Shown here: in pieces, positions 1-10,560 of the stretch
How the letters are laid out: each line of letters starts with the position of its first letter
Position numbering within the stretch: the first letter of the stretch is position 1
DNA from: Medicago truncatula
Taxonomy: Eukaryota; Streptophyta; Magnoliopsida; Fabales; Fabaceae
Direction of reading: 5' to 3'
DNA: 64,000 nucleotides
NCBI RefSeq assembly: GCF_003473485.1
Contig: NC_053042.1
Location: 12,916,501-12,980,500, forward strand
Translations under genes and position numbers: made by a program
Notes under the pieces: model-generated
What the model was told of the DNA's origin: nothing
The model's input: only the letters and a program-made list of their open reading frames with translations
Database searches by the model: none

Positions 1-730
1 TCATAACAAACTCTCAACTCAATCTTATTTCTATTTTCAAATCTTAATCTATTAAATAACAACATAAGCCACTTAATAAATCACATAATCAAATAAATAT
101 ATTTTAAACTCTTTTTAATAAATTTTAGACTCAATTAAATAATTAAATAAATCAAATAATTCAAAGAGGGCGTTACACCGACCACCGACGACTTTTTTGT
201 CCTTCTTGTGAAGGACAATATAAGTTTGATTTCTACCTACGATATAGTCTGTAGATAAAAAACAAGAATGAAATGATTTTTTTTGACCTACGAACCGAAA
301 CATGTGTAATTTGTTTCTCACATCGACAATTGAGAGATGATAATGTCTAAGTTGTAAGAAATAGAGACACACATAGGAAGAGAGCAAAAGACCATAAAAC
401 ACATCAGGTTTAGATGCATCCACTTTAAATCAACTATTAAAAAGAGAAAACGAAGATTCGGAGGATATATTATCATAACATGATATGAAAAGAGCTATGA
501 AGCCCGGATACTGATACGGGTACACGGATACGCGAAATTTTTTAAAGAGGTATAGGTAGTAATAGTATAAATAGATCGGCATATATGGAAGAAAGTTTTT
601 TTTAACCAATAATATATGGTGTCTCGTTTTTAGGAGAAAAAAACGGGTTTAATTTTTGCAATGACTATTTGGCATCCAACCTAACTCCATATGTAAAAAA
701 AGTCATATGTTCCATTACAAATTTGAAGAT
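1..730. other. AT-rich stretch, no gene seen
   Basis: No convincing coding sequence on either strand. A 102-codon open frame on the minus strand (115-423) resembles no family I know and has no splice or promoter context. Some tandem-like GATACGG/ACACGG wording around 505-535 resembles the degenerate text near 59265-59400 but is too short to classify. Confidence 0.5.
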
Positions 731-844
731 TATTCTCATAAGTTTGACAAAATTATTTTATGTTGAGCACCATTTTGAGAGTCTAAGAAATACTCTGGAT
801 TTGGTAATTGGTATTCCACAAATTTTTTGGGAACCCTCTGGATT
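731..844 (-). pseudogene. B3 (REM/VRN1-like) exon 2 relic, cut by the MULE
   Basis: Read on the minus strand this encodes RVPKKFVE, then PNP, then NGAQHKI. It matches the start of exon 2 of the minus-strand B3 gene at 42361-44585 (RVPKKFVEKYW, then NGAQKKI). Left of about 731 the frame decays into stops. At the other end the coding sequence stops exactly where the MULE target duplication begins. If the MULE is removed, the next bases (7235 onward, minus strand) give an intron end of the form CCAG|AGGGTT, so the insertion lies across the former intron 1 acceptor. No other exons of this copy were recognised. It is a dead, partial copy marking the left edge of the B3 array. Confidence 0.72.
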
Positions 845-1085
845 CGAAATTTTTTTTTTCTGACCCACTTTTCAAAAAAAAATTTCAGTCTGACCCCCTT
901 TTGAAAAAAATTTCCAAAATGACCCACTTTTGTTTTTTTTTTTTTTGTCTTTTAGTGGCGTTCCCGCCACCTGAAACGGCGGGACTGGGCCGCCGGTCTG
1001 ACACACGTCGTGTCATGACTGGCCCGTCCTTTTTTTTTATTATTTTTTTCTCATTCCTGCCAATTGAAATGGCGGGACTCCTTTT
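845..1085 (+). repeat. MULE left terminal inverted repeat
   Basis: It begins with a T-rich tract and continues TCTGACCCAC, TCTGACCCCC and ATGACCCACTTTTG, then a GC-rich hairpin (961-985), CGCCGGTCTGACA, GTCATGAC and a second hairpin (1054-1077). The same order appears in reverse complement at 6980-7225. Confidence 0.85.
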
Positions 1086-1250
1086 TTTATTTTATTTTTT
1101 TCGTTTTTTCTTTTTATTTTTTTGGCAGCATCGTTTTACATTTTTTTTTGAACAAATAGCATTTTTTTACATTAAATAAAACACAACAAATAATAATGAT
1201 AGATAAAAATATATTAATTTATTTGAACACATAATACATAACGTTATTAA

Positions 1251-3920
1251 CTACCGATTATTTAAACTCGGACAATTTCTCCTAATATGACCGGTATGCC
1301 GACACAACCCACACCGTCTCGGTGTCGGAGTCCTCTCCACCACCTCCTCGTCCATTTCAGTCCGTATGCGGGTACTATTGGGTCGACCTTTCTTTAGTCT
1401 TCGCATGTTTGGATTATGGCAAAGCACGGGACCGTCGTATGGAAGCCAATAACTCTTGTCGTGGACTACTTTGAAGGCTGTGTTGTAGATGGAGTAAACA
1501 CTCTCGTTTTTGAACACAGGTGGAATAAGGGTTGTGTAGTCATGGCGAAATGAAGAACACGCGGCTATGACATGAGAACATGGCAAATGTAAAGCTTGAA
1601 ATTTCCCACAATCACACCACCCCGCTCGTAGGTCCACCTTGAAAGTTCCCATTGGCCTTCCCTCCCTGTAGTTGATGGTCTCACGGACTGAGAAGGTATA
1701 CCTTTCTCGGTCAAACTGTTCGACATGATGGGTGTTGGACTTAACAATGTCATCCTGAATCGCATTTTGGCAATATTCACTGAACAAATCTCCGGAACCT
1801 ACCCTTGCAAACGCTTTTTGAGCCCTATCAGCAAAGAGACATGCCAGCCTATAGTAGGTTGATTGTCCACCCAATCTAATGCACGCTGATTTGCCTCCTG
1901 GATTACACCACGATAGTAATTGAACAAGGGTACGTTTAGGGCATATCCTGCATGTTAAGAAAAAACAATTAGTTAGATAGTGAACCTATTTAATAATAAG
2001 ACGATATAAAAAAAACTGTAACATGATATTCTTACCCATATTATTGACAACATCCTTAAGATCTCCATCCTTGATTGTCCTCATGAAATTCTGCTTAATG
2101 TGTCGAATGCAGTACACATGAGCTGAACCAGTTGCTTGCCAACCATTCCTTGGGTCATTGAATGCGCTTTTAATTGATTCATGTCTGTCGGAGACCATGC
2201 AGACAGATATTCCCTTTGTGACGTGCCTTCTTAGATTTTTCAAAAAAAAACTCCAGCCCTCATTTGTCTCACCTTCGACAAGCGCAAAGGCGATTGGAAT
2301 CATTTTGTTGTTTCCATCTTGTACTACCGCAAGCAACAATGTTCCTTTGTACTTGCCATACAACCACGTCCCGTCGACATGGACAACTGGTTTGCAATAC
2401 TTAAACCCATTGATGCATGGATAGAAGGCCCAAAATAGACGATGAAATTGTGTCTCTCCATTCTCGCCAATCTGCGTTTTTAAATCGAAGACGGTCCCTG
2501 GCATCGTCTCCTTCATCACATTCAACCACTGCGGAAGATCATTATATGATTCCTCCCATTTCCCGTAAATAGATTCGATGGCAGCGTTCTTTGCTAACCA
2601 CGCCTTTCGATACGTGGTTGTGTAGTTAAACTTTTCTTTAATTTGCGCAATGATCAATTTTGGCGTTACCGAGGCATCCGCATGCACAAGTGTTTTGATG
2701 CTTTGGCTTATAAGCTTGTAGTTGAGCTTGCGATGATCCTGCGACATTAAAGTCGATGTGCAATTGTGTGGACCCATCATGGTCCCAATCTTCCATTTGC
2801 CAGTCTTTTTTCTAAAGGAAGCTCTCAACTTAAATTGACAAGTCTCGAGTGTACATTGAATGACATATCTTGTTGGATCTGAGTGTATAACATCGTAATC
2901 CAGCGATTGTCGAATGTGGAAAGACTTGATTGCATGCAAACAATCTTCTTTGTTGTGAAATGTCATTCCTTCCTGAATAGCCCCATCGACAGGAACATTC
3001 GTATTCCAGTGATCGTCGGTAGTCAAAGCATCATATGCAACAACGTCAACGTTACGCATATGCAACGGGGGACAGTAAGCGGCTCTAATCGGCACTGCCT
3101 GCAGTGGTGGTTGTGGTTGTGTGCCAGCCATAATGTTCCTCCAAATATCTTCTTCTTCATTTATGTTTTCATGTTCATCTTCTTCATTTGCATCATGCTC
3201 AAGTGCCTCGTCTTCTTCACTTTCACTTTCACTACTAGTTTCTTCTTCTTGATCTTGAATGGTGTCTGGGATGTCTTCAAACTGACGAGTGAAAAGATCT
3301 TCTAGGCGGGTTTGTGTTTGTGGTTGCGTTTGCGTTTGCGGTTGTGGTTGTGAAGATGATGGTTCAAATTCATATTGTGTTTGTGAAAACGGTTGGTTGT
3401 ACGGTAATTGTTGTGATGAAGAAGGGGGGTGAAACTCATATTGTGTTTGTGAGAACGGCTGGGTGTATGATAATTATTGTGATGAAGATGGGTGTTCAAA
3501 CTCATATTGTGTTTGTGAAAACAATTGAGGTGTTTGACGCGGTTGTGGTGTTTGATGATGTTGTGAAATCTCCCGGTTTTCAATAATAACCGATAACTCA
3601 ATGGAACCAACCGCATTAAAATATTTGTGAGTTGCAAACATATCTGCAATGTCATCGTTGTCGTATATTTCGATGTCATTATACTGGATATGACCTTGAA
3701 CGAAGGCTTGTGGTGCTCGATATATAATTTTAGATATCACCTGAGATTCAGTGAGATGTAGCTTCTGCTCTATTCTTTTTTTCAAATGATCAATGGTGCT
3801 TTTGATGCTAACATAAAAACATTTTCTTTGCTCACTTTCAAAAAATGAACCAAATTGATTTCTTGAAACTTTTCCATTATAGTGGATAATGAAAAATACA
3901 TTCTCTGGTGTGGGTGCCAT
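1251..3920 (-). pseudogene. MURA-type MULE transposase, inactivated
   Basis: The frame starts with ATG at 3920-3918 and runs in exon 1 to a GT donor after 2036; exon 2 begins at 1947. The N-terminal part (codons 1-148) looks like the PB1-like head of plant MULE transposases. Next comes a Gln/Ser-rich repeat, then the core from about codon 264 (MAGTQP) with catalytic-type motifs VDGTWLYGKY (first Asp) and SDRHESIKSA (second Asp) and a Cys...His pair (YCIRHIKQNF). The C-terminus has a SWIM zinc finger (CDCGKF, then LPCSHV) and a CCHC knuckle (CGLCRHTGHIRRNC). Two lesions: an in-frame TAA at 3476-3474, where sister repeat units have CAA; and a frame-breaking internal deletion near 1880, where LDWVDNQ runs straight into the region normally reading STYYRLA. 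The deletion removes the segment expected to hold the third catalytic acidic residue. Not autonomous. Confidence 0.85.
3330..3530 (-). repeat. Three-unit coding repeat in the transposase N-terminal region
   Basis: Three units of roughly 57-69 bp each encode SQTQYEF followed by an acidic/Pro stretch and SSSQ. The leftmost-coding unit (near 3475-3520) carries the TAA stop; the other two read CAA at the equivalent place. A Gln/Thr/Pro dipeptide run (QPQTQTQ) follows towards 3300. Confidence 0.65.
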
Positions 3921-4563
3921 TGTTGTTGTGTGCGTTGAAAATATTTGTATGTTTATAACTATTAACAATAAGAGTCCAAAATATATAGGCAATTGCATGC
4001 AAAAAAAATTGAACACGCGTGCCACGTGTCGCGTTGTAAGTGGCCAGTCCATTCCCGCCAGTTGAAATGGCGGGACCAAGTCTTTTCCTGCAGCTTTCCA
4101 GGCGCGTGGATGGGTTTCCTGCAGCTTTGCAGGCGCGTCGGCTGACAGTTGCGCAGAAACCAGCACGCGCTACAGTGCACTTGCAGGCGCGTCAGCAGCT
4201 TTGACTGACGGAAGGGACACGTGTTGGATTTTTGTTGGCTCGACTGGTCATTCCCGCCGTTTGGAATGGCGGTAATGGAAGCAATGCAAGGCAGCTTCTG
4301 CAACGTACACTGGCTTCTGTTACAAATTCAAGATTCTTGATACAATTGATGCATGCTTGTTGAAAAGACTATACCATACCATACTGAATAATTGAGCTAA
4401 CCTGTTGTGAACATTAATTCATAAATCTTCAATTCTTCTTCTATAAAATCAGTGTTGTGGTTGAACACTACACACCAGTTTTCAATTGCTCTCAATCTAA
4501 CATTTATTCTTTCCTTGTGAGAAATAGCATACAGTTAAGCTTTTCTTTCCTTCTAATTTAAAG
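3921..4563. promoter_or_regulatory. Divergent intergenic region of the MULE with two TIR-like hairpins
   Basis: The transposase start (3920, minus) and the mobile-domain gene start (4564, plus) face away from each other across 643 bp. The region holds two copies of the hairpin found in the element's ends, at 4052-4075 and 4251-4273 (CCCGCC, short loop with TTGAAAT or TTGGAAT, GGCGGG or GGCGG). It also holds three copies of GCAGGCGCGT or CCAGGCGCGT (about 4090-4195) in an otherwise unusually GC-rich block. A shared bidirectional promoter is inferred from layout; no TATA assignment is firm, though CTATAAAATC at about 4441 would suit the plus-strand gene. Confidence 0.5.
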
Positions 4564-6861
4564 ATGGGAGACATCCTTTATTTAGGCAACAAACATAGAT
4601 CTCGTCATATTTCAGAAACTATTAATGTAAGTTTATTATTTTATTTTAATTGAAACTTAATTATATTAAAATTATTTATGTTTAATTATTTATGTATATC
4701 AAATCTATTAAGATTATGTATGTATAATTAGTAAGACTCAATTATTAACAATATTAATATTTTGTAGAACGAAGACCAACATTACCTTCGAGTTCGATGT
4801 CATCGCAAGATTTCCCCGGCGCCCCCAACCATTGAAGATAGCTTAAGGTCAGCCGGATTGTGGGACTTTGCTAATTTAAACAAATATAACGTTGATAATC
4901 GTTTGATAGTCGCGTTATGTGAAAGATGGAGGCTGGAGACCCACACATTTCTTTTTCCATCGGGCGAGTGTACAATAACGTTGGAAGACGTTCATATGCT
5001 CCTTGGTTTAAAGGTTAACGGTGAACCGATTACCGGTAAAACAGAAGTTGGGTGGGAGATTGTTGAACCTATATTAGGAAGTAAGCCATCAAGCTCTCGC
5101 CATGACGGGAAGAGTATTAGATTATCATGGCTTCAAGAATATATCAACGGTGTTGGTATGACAGGTCCCCCCACGACTCTACATATGTTTAAAGCCTATG
5201 TCTTATACTTGATAGGCTCTCGAATAATGCCTAATAATAGTGGTAATCTTGTACATTTGTCGTTTTTGCAATTGTTGGATAAATCACCTGAGGAGGTTGG
5301 ACAGTATAGTTGGGGTTCAGCTTGTTTGGCCACGCTATATAGATCCTTGTGTGACGGTGCAATATATGGCAATATCGAAATGCCTGGGTGCACAATTCTC
5401 TTGCAAGCATGGGCGTGGTCAAGAATGTCATGCTTAGCTCCCGTGCCAAGGATACCACCACAAGCTCATGCACAACTTCCGTTGGCAAATATGTAAGTAA
5501 AATAAATGTTATTTTTTTTATTAATTTTTACATAAATTTATCCAGACTTTACTAATTATAACATTTTCAAAATTAACTAGATGGCTAGAACATGGTAATA
5601 AATTCGTGGAAAATCCTCGGCATAATCTCGTATGTACGCGTTTAAAAATCGACACCATGACATATGATCAGGTATTACACTTTCTTTTAGTCATTGCTTT
5701 TTAGTCAACAATTGAAGACTAATATTCATTCTTTTTAAACAGTTCTCCTGGAGGCCTTATGTCAACTTCAATTACAGCAACGAAGAAGAAAGCCAGATAT
5801 GGTCTGCAAACACATATCTCATCTGTTTTCAGATTGTCGAGAGACATCAGACAGACAGAGTAAGGCTTCAATTTGGCTTACCGCAACACCCACCTTCCTT
5901 ACCAGAAAATTTGAAAGATTTCCACAAAATTAATTTGTCAAAAGATAGAATTAAAGGCTCGTGGGGAGATAAGCATCATCGTCAAGTCCAAAACTGGAAC
6001 CAACGTCATCAATTAGCACTTCACGGCGTTCGGTATAACCATGAGGTTTATCCAAATCGTCAATATTTTGCATGGTATTGGGAATTTTTCGGAGATTATC
6101 TGTGGCTTTCTAGAGAAGTATTATTGTCAAACCCAAGGCAAGCATGTGCATCAATTTTACCAGGATTGCCGCGTGACTATCCTGCAGTCCCACAAACTTA
6201 TACGGTGCCAGATGAAAATATGTGGTCAAATACACCTCCACCCTATAACCAATTCATGACACCTCCACCCACTAACTTTGACCAAACCTTTAACCCATCC
6301 ACCAACTACAACTACAACCAAACTTACCAATCACCGCCACAACCCACAAACCAAATCTTACATAACACCCCAATCCCATATCCAAGCTATTCTCAACAAA
6401 GTCATCATGGAGAAAGCTCTCGAACATCAAACTATTCATTTGATGACTACAATCCAACTCAATACACCACACAAACCAGTTATCCAGACCAATCACAATA
6501 CTCCTCGTTCAACCTACCAACCCCTCCACACTTTGTCAACTATCCCCAAACAAGCTATGCACCTCAATGGCCAAATTCACAAACAAATACCATAGAAAAT
6601 CTGGCAGCACGGTTTAATGACGATGACTTCGTTAATGAAATCTGGACCAACTCAGCTTCACAAGTGCAAAATGAAGTCGCTATGGAAACTAACGATGATG
6701 CTGAAATTCTTGACGAGGATGTGGAAGAGGAAGATGAAGAGGAAGAGGAAGAGGAAGAGGAAGAGCAACACCAACGACCCGTACGGAATAAAAAAGATAA
6801 ATTATGTGCTACGGGTGGTCATAGTTTACATTGGCGTAATTGGTTTCCACGGAGAAAGTAG
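4564..6861 (+). CDS. Plant mobile domain (MAIN-like) protein carried by the MULE
   Basis: Four exons in consistent phase: 4564-4626, 4768-5492, 5581-5671, 5743-6861; 665 codons plus stop, no internal stops. The plant mobile domain spans roughly residues 45-390. Recognisable family wording includes GLWDFANLN near its start, then LIVALCERWR, HTFLFPSGECTITLEDVHML and LLGLKVNGEPITG, and later LLQAWAWSRM and W-rich text in exon 4. From about residue 440 the chain is Pro/Gln/Asn/Tyr-rich and low complexity, followed by a run of Glu (about 617-634), a basic patch (NKKDKL) and a C-terminal WRNWFPRRK. In Arabidopsis the related MAIN/MAIL1 proteins work in silencing and phosphatase-containing complexes; MULE-borne copies have no established role. 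The open frame next to a dead transposase is notable. Confidence 0.85.
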
Positions 6862-6979
6862 TTTTTTAATTAAATATTTATCATTATTGTTATTTATCAT
6901 TATTATTATTATTTATCATATATATTATTATCATCATCATCATTATTTAATTTAAAAAAGAAAAAACGAAAAATAAAAT

Positions 6980-7225
6980 AAAATAATCAGTCCCGCCAGA
7001 TCAAACGGCGGGAACGACAAAAAAATATTAAAAAAAAAACCAGCTGCCGTCATGACGCGACGGCTGTCAGACCGGCGGCCAGTCCCGCCAGTTCAGATGG
7101 CGGGAACGCGCTAAAAGACAAAAAAAAAAAAAACAAAACAAAAGTGGGTCATTTCGATATTTTTTTTTCAAAGGGGGTCAGATTTAAATTTTTTTTTTAA
7201 AAAGGGGTCAGAAAAAAAAAAAATT
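6980..7225 (-). repeat. MULE right terminal inverted repeat
   Basis: This is the inverted copy of 845-1085: hairpin (6991-7013), GTCATGAC, TGTCAGACCGGCGG, hairpin (7083-7105), CAAAAGTGGGTCAT, GGGGGTCAGA and a terminal A-run. It ends immediately before the second CTCTGGATT. The two arms differ by scattered substitutions and homopolymer length, so the insertion is not very recent. Confidence 0.85.
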
Positions 7226-7234
7226 CTCTGGATT

Positions 7235-8066
7235 TAGTTAAAAATGAATGCAACAAAGTAAGGTTGATGACCTTCAACTTCAACTTTAGAGTGCTATTAA
7301 TAATGACATAATTGAGATCACAAAAATTAGAAGAAATTGATTGAGTAGTTGGTGTGACATTAGAAAATAGAAACTTAAAGTATGACAAAGCAAATCCACT
7401 TTTGTGGCAAATTAAAAGTTGTTTCTATTTCAAGCTTACATTGTCACCTCATGTGAAATGGACCCTAGAAGTAAATGCAAAACTCAAATCCAAGAGCAAA
7501 GTGAGCTGTATTGACTAGCTAGCATACTAATCTAAATAATAAAGTCTTGGTTTTCAAGTAACCATATGGTGAATCAAAGAAGACAAATTTGTAACTTAAT
7601 TTGCTCTTCAAACCAAATTATCCAACCAAACATGCAATAAGGAAAACTTACCTGCTTGCTTAGACCCAATAGTCAAAACACAATTACTTCATAACACATA
7701 CCAATCAATGAAACTCTTCTCCCAATAAGTGTAGGGCTAGGGCAATTCAGTTTCTGCTACTTTTCTCACTTCCCAATTGATTCTTTATTAGTGAAACTTG
7801 CCTATCTTTTTTCTACTCATCATACATACAAATACAATTGCTTCCGAAAAGAAAAAAAAAAGATAATTAAAATGAAAAGACACTACACGACCAATCCATC
7901 ATTCTTAAACTAATAAAGAACATAATAACATTCACACTTCACTTGATTTCTATGTCACTAAATTAATACCCACTTGAGACTTCAGAGACAAAAACCTCAC
8001 ATTCAAAATCTTTAACTCTTAACCTCACTTCTTAAAACCTTAGCCCAATACTCACTCACTAACATC
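7235..8066 (+). promoter_or_regulatory. 5' flank of the first B3 gene, shared with paralogues
   Basis: No gene. It contains a 61-bp block (7384-7444) repeated near the third gene, a stretch with TTCTACTCATCATAC (about 7812-7826) also present upstream of the 60577 gene, and GAAAAGACAC...CGACCA (7874-7893) that recurs 150-200 bp before two other B3 starts. No clear TATA box chosen. The first bases are the displaced intron side of the relic split by the MULE. Confidence 0.45.
7384..7444 (+). repeat. 61-bp block shared by the B3 array, copy 1
   Basis: Starts GACAAAGCAAATCC and includes the near-palindrome CCACTTTTGTGG, then GGCAAATTAAAAGTTG and CTTACATTGT. Nearly identical copies occur at 17014-17074 and 19699-19759. 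It lies about 620 bp before the ATG of the first B3 gene. Confidence 0.8.
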
Positions 8067-10560
8067 ATGTCATTTCAACAAGTTCCAGATTTACATAGAA
8101 TAATATTGCAAGATAAGAAACTTGTAAGTCTATTACAAATAATTATATTGCACATTTTATATTATGTTTTCATTTATGCTGTAAACCCTATTGTTTTAAA
8201 AAATGTTAATATACCGATTTCTGAATTTCTTTGTTGCAGAGGGTTCCAAAGAAATATGTGGAGAAATATTGGAAAGGAATATCAAACCCTATATTCCTTA
8301 AATTTCCAAATGGTATTCAACAAGAAATATTTTGGGTGGAGAGAAATGGTGATATTTGGTTTCAAAAGAATTGGGAAAGTTTTGCTAAGTCTCTGAAATA
8401 TGGATATCTCTTAACTTTCAAATTCATTGGTGGATCATACTTTAAGGTTAAGATATTTGGTGCCAATACTTTAGAAATAAACTATGCAAATATCAAATAT
8501 GTTGATGAAGGTGCTAAAGCCACAGAAGAAGGTAAAGGAAGTGATGAATCAAGTGATGCTGAAGCCACTGAAAAAGGTGAAGAAAATGACGAATCATGTG
8601 ATGAAGCTAGTGATGAGAGTGTTGAAATGCCAAAGCAAGCTCAAAGAAATGGCAAGAGAAAAGTAAGTATGGATTTTGACACCACCCAACAAAAACTCTC
8701 AGGTGACTTTTCTCTCTCTTTTTTCTCTTTTTTTGTAGATTAAAAATGATGTTTTCTAGAAATTACTCAGTTGCAAGATTTACGCATGTCTGTTTCTCTA
8801 TTTTTTATTTTATAAAAATAATTACTTTTTTAGACTTATTCAATGGTTTGTCTGAAAGATTGTAATTCTAAGGAAGAAAATTGTCTTGAAAGTGCATACT
8901 TTTTTTGACATTGTGAAGCAGTTTTAGTTGGTTTTCTTTTCAGATCATTTTTGGTAGATACTTTTATATAAAAATATGTGACTTTTTTTGGTAGGAAAAA
9001 TATTTGATTTTTTTTTTTTATGTTAAAAAATATTTTTGGTATTTCTAAAAATATTCTTTAAATCAAATGTATAATAAATAGTTAATGCCTAAACTTTGCA
9101 GGTAGTAACAAAGTAGCAATGGTGAAGAAGGCTAGAAAATACCAAACATCTGAAGCTGTTAATGAGAATCCCTTTTTTGAAATTACAATGACACAATCTT
9201 ACGCCAATGGCTATCACTTGGTAAGTTTGCTATATAAAAGTATCTATTAATTTTAGCTTTAATTAATATCTCTAATAAACCATTATTTGAAACAGTGGTT
9301 ACCATGTGAGTTTTCAAGAGAACACTTGAACGATTTTAAAGGGACTGCAACAGTAAGGGTTGGTAAAGAAAGGACTGTGAAATTGAGTTTGAGGTATTAT
9401 GGTACCAAGAAAAAACATGGTATAAGTGGTGGATGGAAATTATTCAGACAAAAATATAATTTGAAAGTTGATGATGTTTGTAAATTTGAGATGATTGGAC
9501 GAAGACCAGTTTCATTCAATGTTACTATTACTTGTGCCAAAAACGAACCAAACCCAAAGAAATTACCAGGTATTTCTTTTATATTTTCTTCTTTGTATGT
9601 TGTAATTTTTTATTTATTTGATATTTGATTAAGATCTATTTTTCTTTATTTTTTTATCCATTACAAGGTCATAAAAAAGGGGTCTCTTGTGGTAATAGTG
9701 TTGTAAAGAAGGAACACATTGGAGGAACTTCTAGGAGCCATCCAAAAGTAAAGGGTATTCTTTCTAACTTTTTTAAAGTTTTTAGATTTTATTATTGTAG
9801 AGGGTTCTGAAATATTTATAACTTTTAAAATAGTTCTTGGACTAAGTTATATGAATGATTTATATAAGGTTCTTGGACTAAGTTTGTAATTGTATATCGT
9901 TAATCTTTAATTTTTAATACCTCTGAATTTGAAATCATATTTGTTTACGTTGTTGACTTTTTAATAATTAGTAATTGGCCTAACTTATCCAGCATTCAGT
10001 TTCTTTTTTTAGTTTAAAACCTAACTATAAATTATATGTTAGTTCATAATTGAAAATTTTTAGGTCAAAAATATATTTAAATATCTCTTAATTTTTTGGG
10101 TATTAGAAAAATTAGGTGATATCATTTTGTGTTTATGCCTGTATTGTACAGAAGGTCCTGATGTGATGAAGCATAACACATTCAAGGTTATGGTGAAGAA
10201 CAATGCCCCGGTAGGATTAATTACATCAAATATGGTTAGATATATAGATAGAGTTATTAGAACTACATGATAAATAAATAATATTTTTGTTTGTATTTGC
10301 AGAGTGTACCAAAGGAGTTTATGAAAAGGGGATGTAATGAAAATATCGTGGAATTGAAAATGGGGGGAAAGTCATGGTACGTAAAAGTGAACTATTATGA
10401 TAGTATTTGTGGCTGTAGGTTCGGTAAAGGTTGGAGACAATTTATGAAAGCATGCAAAGTGGAGATTGGAGATATTTGTCTCTTTAAGTTGATTGATGAG
10501 AGAATTTTTTTGTTTGATGTTTCAATTGTTGGAAAGAATCCATTAGCTATGCTTCTTTAA
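8067..10560 (+). CDS. REM (VRN1-like) B3-domain protein, three B3 domains
   Basis: Seven exons, all in phase: 8067-8123, 8240-8702, 9102-9220, 9296-9569, 9668-9754, 10152-10210, 10303-10560; 438 residues. B3-1 spans about residues 9-105 (FHRIIL-type start, RVPKKYVEKYW, NWESFAKSL, GGSYFKVKIFG). A Glu/Ser-rich acidic linker follows (about 115-165), then a basic patch. B3-2 is residues 214-300 (LPCEFSREHL, GGWKLFRQKY, DVCKFEM). Exon 5 (29 codons) and exon 6 are linkers. B3-3 is 354-438 (VPKEFMKRG, GWRQFMK, GDICLFKLIDE). REM proteins are nuclear DNA-binding factors, mostly of reproductive tissue; Arabidopsis VRN1 acts in vernalization. This copy is the most complete of the three plus-strand left-hand genes and the only one of them with an intact exon 5. 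A second strong donor (GTAAGT at 8663) lies inside exon 2. Confidence 0.88.

Larger units (their letters stand above)
845..7225. mobile_element. Mutator-like element (MULE), 6.4 kb, with transposase relic and plant mobile domain gene
   Basis: The element is bounded by a perfect 9-bp direct repeat CTCTGGATT (836-844 and 7226-7234), the target-duplication size typical of Mutator elements. Its ends are long inverted repeats (about 845-1085 and 6980-7225) sharing tracts such as CTGACCC, TGACCCACTTTTG and CGCCGGTCTGACA. Inside are two divergent genes: a MURA-type transposase on the minus strand (3920-1251, inactivated) and a plant mobile domain gene on the plus strand (4564-6861, open). GC content is higher than in the flanks, especially at 4020-4300. 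It interrupts a B3 relic. Plant mobile domains are known to occur both in host genes and within MULEs, so this is an example of a MULE carrying one. Confidence 0.9.

Noticed and set aside
115-423. 102-codon minus-strand open frame
   Set aside because: No family resemblance, no splice or promoter context, biased composition; chance frame in AT-rich DNA.
808-1179. 123-codon plus-strand open frame
   Set aside because: It is the T-rich MULE terminal repeat read as poly-Phe; not a gene.
6278-6955. Alternative plus-strand frames over the end of the mobile-domain gene
   Set aside because: Out-of-frame shadows of the Pro/Gln and Glu-rich tail.
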